The notes below the pieces were generated by a model. The model searched no databases, had not been told where the DNA came from, and saw only the letters and a program-made list of their open reading frames with translations. From Lachnospiraceae bacterium (lineage in GTDB: Bacteria; Bacillota; Clostridia; Lachnospirales; Lachnospiraceae): a DNA stretch of 38,050 nucleotides. The position numbers and the translations under genes were made by a program. Positions 33,707 to 38,050 of the stretch are shown here, piece by piece. Position 1 is the stretch's first letter, and the number at the start of each line of letters is the position of its first letter. The stretch is from the NCBI GenBank assembly GCA_021205755.1, contig JAJPWX010000033.1, positions 1 through 38,050 on the forward strand. Reading direction: 5' to 3'.

Positions 33707-34239
33707 TTCTCTGTCCCCTCCTCTGCCGTTGCCTGTCCGGAACCATTCTCAGGATCCTTCTCTGTCAGATCCTGGCTGCAGTAAACAATACAATTCTCAA
33801 TAAAATGAAGCGCCAGCGAAATTCCGCCGATCAATACAAATGACCAGAAAATCACCTTTGGAATGTGCAGAATCGGGCTCAGCGTCTTGTCCGCTTTCAT
33901 TCGCCCCCACCCCTCATACGCAAGGATCAGGGAATATGCCACACACGCAATGGTGGAAAGAACATTCAGTACCTTTTTCCCGCGCGGTCCAACCATATCC
34001 GGCACCAGAGACAGACTGGTCAGTCCGCCCGGCCTTCTGGCCGCCACGCCTGCGGCCAGCAGCGAGAGCAGTACAAAGACTGCAATAACAATCTCCTCCG
34101 TAAAGCCCCACGAATGCTGGAACACCTTTCTCGCAACCACATTTCCGAATGTCAGCCCCAGGATCAGAACAAATGCCAGTGTCAGAACAATGTTCTCAAT
34201 CATCGTCAGCACATCCATAATCTTCCGATAAACCTTCAT
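33703..34239 (-). CDS. dctQ: TRAP transporter small permease subunit (DctQ)
   Basis: Four-helix membrane subunit that stabilises DctM. The 178 residues show hydrophobic segments beginning IVLTLAFVLILGLTFGNVVARKVF, then SWGFTEEIVIAVFVLLSLLAAGVAARRPGGLTSL, which is the DctQ signature. The polar C-terminus is acidic. GGAGG six bases before ATG sets the start. It is the first gene of the transporter operon, about 210 bases after the T-box terminator. Confidence 0.92.
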   Translation of the reverse strand: MKVYRKIMDVLTMIENIVLTLAFVLILGLTFGNVVARKVFQHSWGFTEEIVIAVFVLLSLLAAGVAARRPGGLTSLSLVPDMVGPRGKKVLNVLSTIACVAYSLILAYEGWGRMKADKTLSPILHIPKVIFWSFVLIGGISLALHFIENCIVYCSQDLTEKDPENGSGQATAEEGTEK

Positions 34240-34275
34240 TAGACGCCTCCTGTTTGTAATTTCGATATTATAAAC

Positions 34276-34320
34276 AACGTAAAAGCCGATTGCTCCGTGC
34301 TTCGCACTCACGCAATCGCC
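34276..34320 (-). other. Hairpin in the dctQ leader
   Basis: On the minus strand CGATTGC pairs with GCAATCG, with an inner GTGC/GCAC, followed by GCTTTTACG. The T-tract is only four long, so I treat it as a possible weak terminator or structural element rather than a certain terminator. Confidence 0.4.
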
Positions 34321-34381
34321 ACCAGTATTCGTAATCCGCTCATTTTTCTTCGAAAAATGGCTACTTACTCATACCGGTTTG

Positions 34382-34441
34382 GTCCTCTAATGTCCAGTCT
34401 CTTAGCCATGCAAGCATGGCACGAGACTGGACATTGAGGAC
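34382..34441. repeat. 60-nt near-perfect inverted repeat
   Basis: Three stacked stems (GTCCTC/GAGGAC, AATGTCCAGTCTC/GAGACTGGACATT, GCCATGC/GCATGGC) give 26 base pairs, interrupted only by one bulged base and a small internal loop. It lies between the T-box terminator and dctQ. No T-run follows on either strand. It resembles a mobile palindromic repeat (MITE- or REP-like) or a strong RNase III-type structure. Confidence 0.6.
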
Positions 34442-34452
34442 GCTTTTACGAT

Positions 34453-34755
34453 AAAAAAAGCCCATCCATCCCGGCAAGGGACGAACAGACTATCCGCGGT
34501 ACCACCCTGTTTTCGCAAAAAAATGCGACATCTCTCTAGCTCCGATAACGGGGAACCACTCCGTCAGACACTACTTTCCCTCTGCCAGGCAATTTATATT
34601 TGATCACCTTATCGCACACTGGCTTTCGCATCTGCTTCTCCGGGCTGATCTTCCATAAGGGATACACACTGTCTCGCAGCACCCGACAGCTCTCTGAGTG
34701 ATTCCTCCTCATGTACTCTTCCCATCAGCAACATTTTATCGTACTTTTCAAAACT
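34453..34755 (-). promoter_or_regulatory. T-box riboswitch, isoleucine specifier, upstream of the TRAP operon
   Basis: The minus strand carries the T-box core AGGGTGGTACCGCGG (34494-34508), the Stem I landmarks AGTACATGAGG, CAGAGAGCTGTCGGG and GCTGCGAGACAG, and a terminator with stem TTCGTCCC/GGGATGGA followed by seven T (34453-34459). Aligning the specifier loop GGAAGATCA with that of Bacillus glyQS (CGAAAGGCA) puts the specifier codon at ATC (34647-34649), isoleucine. Uncharged tRNA-Ile should stabilise the antiterminator and switch on the genes downstream, here dctQ-dctM-dctP. GAT (Asp) would be the only near alternative reading. Confidence 0.88.
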
Positions 34756-34761
34756 TTTTCC

Positions 34762-34790
34762 ATTATAAACAGGAAAAATGGCTTCGTCAA
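34762..34790 (-). promoter_or_regulatory. Promoter of the T-box/TRAP transcript
   Basis: On the minus strand TTGACG (34785-34790) and TATAAT (34762-34767) are 17 bases apart, directly before the T-box leader. Confidence 0.85.
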
Positions 34791-34876
34791 GTTTTTTTGG
34801 TAAAAATAAAAATTTTTGAAAAAAATTGTGTTTTTTCGTTACAACAAAAGAGCTATTCTTACAAAAAAAGAAAACA

Positions 34877-35473
34877 TTACAGGAAGATAATTTTCGCCGC
34901 GCAGTAAACGAGCAGCAGCGCCATCACACCATTTACGACTTTATAATACCTGTTGTAAAGCGGGCAAAGCAGGCTGCCGGCCGCCGCCCAAATCAGATTG
35001 CCCAGACCACAGCAGGCAGTCATGGTCAGTGCAAACAGGACCACCAGCCAGACGCTGTGTCCATAGGGCAGAAAATATCCCAGATAGGACGCCAGTCCCA
35101 ACATGATAACCTTAACATTGAGGAACTGAAGCAGAAATCCATTCCAGTAAGTCAACGGCCGTTCAACGCTCTTCCCTTCCGTCTCGACCGGGCTGCGCCG
35201 AAAGGTCTTGTACGCAAGATACAGAATATAGGCGGCTCCCACATATTTAAAAACAGGCGCTATAGCCGGAATCAGCGTCCCCAGGGCGCTGCAAAACCCG
35301 CCCGCGATCAGCATCACGGTCACCAGGCCGCTCCAGATGCCCAGAAGTAGCTTTATACAGCGGCGAAATCCAAACTGTCCGGCAGCCGCCAGCAGAAGGA
35401 CATTGTTCGGACCCGGCAGAACCGTAGTCGCGCACGCGTAGGCCACAAAGGATAAATAGATGCTCAAAGTCAT
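34877..35473 (-). CDS. LysE/RhtB family amino acid exporter
   Basis: Membrane exporter of amino acids or derivatives, about six transmembrane helices in 198 residues. The family motif PGPNN is at 20-24, followed by the conserved FGFRRCIKLLLGIWSGL and KYVGAAYILYLAYKTFR. The substrate is unknown. GGAGGG precedes ATG. It starts 17 bases after the AlkD-like gene and is probably co-transcribed with it. The T-box promoter of the TRAP operon begins about 90 bases past its stop, so its proximity to an Ile-sensing unit may be coincidental. Confidence 0.88.
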   Translation of the reverse strand: MTLSIYLSFVAYACATTVLPGPNNVLLLAAAGQFGFRRCIKLLLGIWSGLVTVMLIAGGFCSALGTLIPAIAPVFKYVGAAYILYLAYKTFRRSPVETEGKSVERPLTYWNGFLLQFLNVKVIMLGLASYLGYFLPYGHSVWLVVLFALTMTACCGLGNLIWAAAGSLLCPLYNRYYKVVNGVMALLLVYCAAKIIFL

Positions 35474-35490
35474 TTGAAATGCCCTCCATA

Positions 35491-36351
35491 TCAGTGAAAC
35501 ACAGCAGCCTGTATCATCCGGAGCCTGAGTGTTTTCAGGTATGCCTTCCGCTCCGGCGTGATCCGGTAACTCTCTACTGCTTTCTGTATCGTCTTATTGT
35601 GCGTCCACGGATCAAGACGCCTCTCTTCGATAAGAGGGAGAATCAAATCATACTGCTTTGCCAGGGCCGTAGCGAAGTACCAGGCCACCATCATACTGAT
35701 ATAATACGGCCGATCGCCAGCCATCGGCTCTTCCTCATCTGAACACGATGGTTGATTTTCGTCTGAGCGTCCTGCCTGATCCATGCTGCGAAAGTACGCT
35801 CTGCCTGAAGGGATCGCTGCCACTTGCTCCGCATATTTTACTGCAAACCGGTCATCGAGGAAATAACGCATCAGCATGCCAATTCCAAAGCGTACGGTAT
35901 AAATATGGGAAGAAGCAAGCCAACGCTCAATATAGGAAAGCAGTTTTTCCGGATTCTTTTTAAAAACGCCCGGAGAAAGCTGGTCGCAGGTCGCCCAGTT
36001 ATCGATATAAGGTAAAAACAGTTCCAGCTCCGTCAGACAGACAGAAAAATCCTTTTCCTCCGCAATCAGAAATGCGTGCAGCTGATTCTCCTCAAAATAA
36101 TCATGCGGCAGTTCTTTCATAAACGCAAGAATTCCATTTGCTGTATCAGCTGCTGAATCTGTATCCGCTTTTACTGCCTTCACTGCTTTTACTGCCTTCA
36201 CCTCTTTCGCATACTCCTTCGCAAGCGCACGAAGAACAGGCGTCCGCACACCAATGAATCTTTCCCTGGAAATCGTCGGCGTCAGATTGCTCTGAAAATC
36301 CGCATATTTGATATCTTGTAACTCAAAAAGCCTGCTCCGTATCGATGTCAT
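35491..36351 (-). CDS. DNA alkylation repair family protein (AlkD-like)
   Basis: HEAT-like-repeat protein related to AlkD, which excises N3- and N7-alkylated bases. In the 286 residues, TPTISRERFIGVRTPVLRALAKEYAKE begins the helical repeats, DNWATCDQL (about 117-125) resembles the AlkD active-site loop with a Trp and Asp, and YYISMMVAWYFATALAKQYD is a further family stretch. Two non-family segments stand out: a VKA triplet repeat at 51-62, coded by an 18-bp tandem duplication, and an acidic insert at about 182-214. GGGAG precedes ATG at 36351; a TTG codon upstream is less likely. Activity is inferred from family. Confidence 0.85.
   Translation of the reverse strand: MTSIRSRLFELQDIKYADFQSNLTPTISRERFIGVRTPVLRALAKEYAKEVKAVKAVKAVKADTDSAADTANGILAFMKELPHDYFEENQLHAFLIAEEKDFSVCLTELELFLPYIDNWATCDQLSPGVFKKNPEKLLSYIERWLASSHIYTVRFGIGMLMRYFLDDRFAVKYAEQVAAIPSGRAYFRSMDQAGRSDENQPSCSDEEEPMAGDRPYYISMMVAWYFATALAKQYDLILPLIEERRLDPWTHNKTIQKAVESYRITPERKAYLKTLRLRMIQAAVFH
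36169..36204 (-). repeat. 18-bp tandem duplication inside the AlkD-like gene
   Basis: Two nearly identical 18-base units encode VKAVKA twice (residues 51-62). In-frame triplet expansion leaves the protein intact. The units differ only at the outer end, consistent with recent slippage. Confidence 0.8.
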
Positions 36352-36507
36352 TTCTGCTCCCAAATCTCTTTTCGTAACCGTTCAGAATCATTACAAGCAC
36401 CGCCATCTATCACCTTTTTCGCGTACTGCAAAACTGGTAATTCTCTTTTAGCAATGAGCCTGCCTAATTTCGTATCTGCACATCGTTCATACTCACGAAC
36501 TGCTTCC

Positions 36508-37251
36508 TTACGCTCCAATATGCCGGTTTACTTCCAGCTTATCCAATATTCCATTCGCGGTAACTCCCGGATGCGTGACAGAAATCCTGCAGATTTCCTC
36601 TACAAAAGATTCCTCTAAATTCAGTTCCCCCGCAATCTGTGAAATTGTCTTTCCCCTGTTCATTCTTTTCAGAATCCCGGAGATCAGAAGAAGAAGCGCT
36701 CCCGATGATAATTCCATCGGATCACTATATGCTCCACCGCGGCGTGCATCTGCCGTGGCAATCGGATGCTCATTCTTTCCGGAAGACGTCTCTTCCGCCC
36801 CGATCGTTATTTTTTCTATCTGCCAGCGTTTTCCTTTGATTTGCAGAACAGCCATGGACAATTCCGAACGAAAACGCCTTCGCCCGCAGGCACCCGGATT
36901 CAGCCACAAGCGCCCATCCATTATGTCCTCCTGAAATCTGTGTGTATGCCCGAAAATAACAATATCACAGTCCTCCGGAATCACGGCTTTCTTCCTGTTA
37001 TGTACCACAAAGAAATGTAGCTGCTCCAGTTCAAACTCCAGCGCCTCCGGAATTCGCACTGCCCAATCCCCGTCCGCATTGCCTCGTACCAGATACAAAA
37101 TGCTGTTTTCTGACAGATTTGCTTTTATCTGATCAACAATCTCTGGTTTGCTGATATCACCGGCATGAATCACTGCATCCGCCAGGCGAATCTGTTCAAG
37201 AACCTCTGCCCGAAGTACATCATGCGTATCTGAAATCACAGCAACTCGCAT
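36508..37251 (-). CDS. Metallophosphoesterase (YfcE/MJ0936 type) with an extra C-terminal domain
   Basis: Two-metal phosphodiesterase. In 247 residues the catalytic set is complete: D8 and H10 (SDTHD), D32 (HAGDI), N58 (RGNADGD), H84, and H102/H104 (GHTHR). The phosphoesterase domain ends near 155. A linker and about 65 further residues follow (SSGALLLLISGILKRMNRGKTISQIAGELNLEESFVEEICRI), which look like a small helix-turn-helix-type fold not found in minimal family members. The substrate is unknown. The gene stands between the AlkD-like and HD genes on the same strand. Confidence 0.88.
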   Translation of the reverse strand: MRVAVISDTHDVLRAEVLEQIRLADAVIHAGDISKPEIVDQIKANLSENSILYLVRGNADGDWAVRIPEALEFELEQLHFFVVHNRKKAVIPEDCDIVIFGHTHRFQEDIMDGRLWLNPGACGRRRFRSELSMAVLQIKGKRWQIEKITIGAEETSSGKNEHPIATADARRGGAYSDPMELSSGALLLLISGILKRMNRGKTISQIAGELNLEESFVEEICRISVTHPGVTANGILDKLEVNRHIGA

Positions 37252-37385
37252 AGCTTCTCCCTACCCAATTCTAAAGAATATTGTCTGCACAGACTAATTT
37301 CCCTGCTTTCAAATAACTGGTTATTTATAACTATTCAAGACAATATGAAGCAGTAAATGCGATTGTTTTCCCTGAATAAACAGGC

Positions 37386-37889
37386 TCATAACCCATAAAT
37401 AACATTCAACAGCTCCGTTCCCGTCTTTGTCCGATAGACTCTGTCGCGAAATCGCACAATCTGATCCTTTCGTGCCTGACTCTCATCCGCATTCACCAGA
37501 AAATCAGCCTCCAGGAGAATCTGATAATCCATTCCATCTACCTGATCCAGTGTGTGATGATGCCCTACCAGATAACAAATCCGTTCCAGCTGTGTCTCCG
37601 GCAATCCCATTTCCGAATAGAAATCTCTGGCCATTGAGGGGCCTTCCAACTCCTGATGCATTCCATCCGCATCGCCATATTTCTCTCTGCAAAGCGGACA
37701 GGCAATATCATGCACAATCGCCGCAAGCTCCAGTGTTTCCTGCGTGTATGCATCCAGACCTTCCAATTCACCAATCGTTTTCGCAAATGCCCATACCTTC
37801 TGGAAATGATTAATGTCATGGTGGCTCTTCGCGCCCGATCTCTGCGCATAGAACTGAATCATTTTTACCATTGCATCTGATACTGACAT
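37386..37889 (-). CDS. HD-domain hydrolase
   Basis: Small HD-superfamily metal-dependent phosphohydrolase of 167 residues. The motif residues are H28 (NHFQKV), the H60-D61 pair (AIVHDIAC), the H110-H112 cluster (GHHHT) and D129 (EADFLVNADE). The arrangement resembles stand-alone HD hydrolases of unknown substrate, not GdpP or RelA. GAGGAGG eight bases before ATG sets the start. It has its own promoter and is followed after 134 bases by the metallophosphoesterase gene. Confidence 0.88.
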   Translation of the reverse strand: MSVSDAMVKMIQFYAQRSGAKSHHDINHFQKVWAFAKTIGELEGLDAYTQETLELAAIVHDIACPLCREKYGDADGMHQELEGPSMARDFYSEMGLPETQLERICYLVGHHHTLDQVDGMDYQILLEADFLVNADESQARKDQIVRFRDRVYRTKTGTELLNVIYGL

Positions 37890-37923
37890 GCTTGTCCCTC
37901 CTCTGTTTATGAGACTCCAGGGA

Positions 37924-37952
37924 AATATAACACATCTATTTACTCATGTAAA
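37924..37952 (-). promoter_or_regulatory. Promoter of the HD gene with an overlapping dyad
   Basis: On the minus strand TTTACA (37947-37952) and TATATT (37924-37929) are 17 bases apart. The dyad TTTAC-TCAT-GTAAA (37939-37952) overlaps the -35 and could be an operator. Confidence 0.5.
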
Positions 37953-37972
37953 CAAAATAGTCCCAAAAAAGG

Positions 37973-38001
37973 TTGAAAAAAAAAAAGCTCTATGATATAG
38001 T
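37973..38001 (+). promoter_or_regulatory. Plus-strand promoter at the right edge
   Basis: TTGAAA (37973-37978) and TATAGT (37996-38001) are 17 bases apart. The following 49 bases are A/T-rich leader with no start codon; the gene it serves lies beyond the window. Confidence 0.5.
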
Positions 38002-38050
38002 CCGGTCTTAAACACTTTTTGAATAAAAAAAGAGCAGAAATCCTTGGTTT

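Overview
The window looks like the chromosome of an anaerobic, spore-forming Firmicute of class Clostridia, most likely a Lachnospiraceae member. Reasons: an intact Spo0A, the order tig-clpP-clpX-lon-ysxC, a sufCBD operon, type III pantothenate kinase beside an ECF transporter S-component, a T-box leader, six tRNA genes that do not encode CCA, and a base composition near 50% GC. There is no rRNA, CRISPR array, prophage or recognisable insertion sequence. The taxonomy is inferred from gene content, not from a database comparison.

Layout. 120-3411 (minus): sufC-sufB-sufD for Fe-S cluster assembly, with a consensus-like promoter and an IscR/Rrf2-like dyad at 3461-3521. 3602-4450 (minus): spo0A and its terminator. 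4905-6326 (plus): panT-coaX for pantothenate uptake and phosphorylation, then rpsT with a TTG start. 6836-13387 (minus): the protein-quality-control string tig-clpP-clpX-lon plus the GTPase gene ysxC. 13513-15300: a DJ-1 family protein (minus), a CYTH protein (plus) and an XRE regulator (plus) preceded by a dyad and a Spo0A-box-like site. 15449-16474 (minus): a threonine-aldolase-like enzyme. 16587-17179 (minus): tRNA Pro-Gly-Arg-His-Gln-Leu behind a perfect sigma-A promoter.

17332-28944 (minus) is a long co-directional run. Read in the direction of transcription it is tldD, tldE, cobU, cbiB, a precorrin-2 dehydrogenase, cobD, cobQ/cbiP, a DRE-TIM aldolase-like enzyme, cbiC and glmS. The cob genes cover one early step, one ring-rearrangement step and the lower-ligand-arm steps of B12 synthesis, so the remaining steps must be encoded elsewhere. 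A plus-strand promoter at 29082-29110 then drives a long structured leader and mgtE.

31043-34800 (minus) is a TRAP transporter in the order dctQ-dctM-dctP, preceded by a complete T-box leader whose specifier reads ATC (Ile). This is the most informative regulatory link in the window: it predicts that the transporter moves isoleucine-related or other branched-chain acids. 34877-36351 holds a LysE-family exporter and an AlkD-like protein, followed by a metallophosphoesterase with an unusual C-terminal domain and an HD-domain hydrolase at 36508-37889. A plus-strand promoter near the right edge points out of the window.

Points worth a second look: the isoleucine T-box on a TRAP transporter, the aldolase-like enzyme inside the cobalamin run, the mgtE leader that does not resemble an M-box, a dispersed TAACnGTTCAGA palindromic motif, the suf operator, and a 60-nt near-perfect hairpin between the T-box and dctQ.
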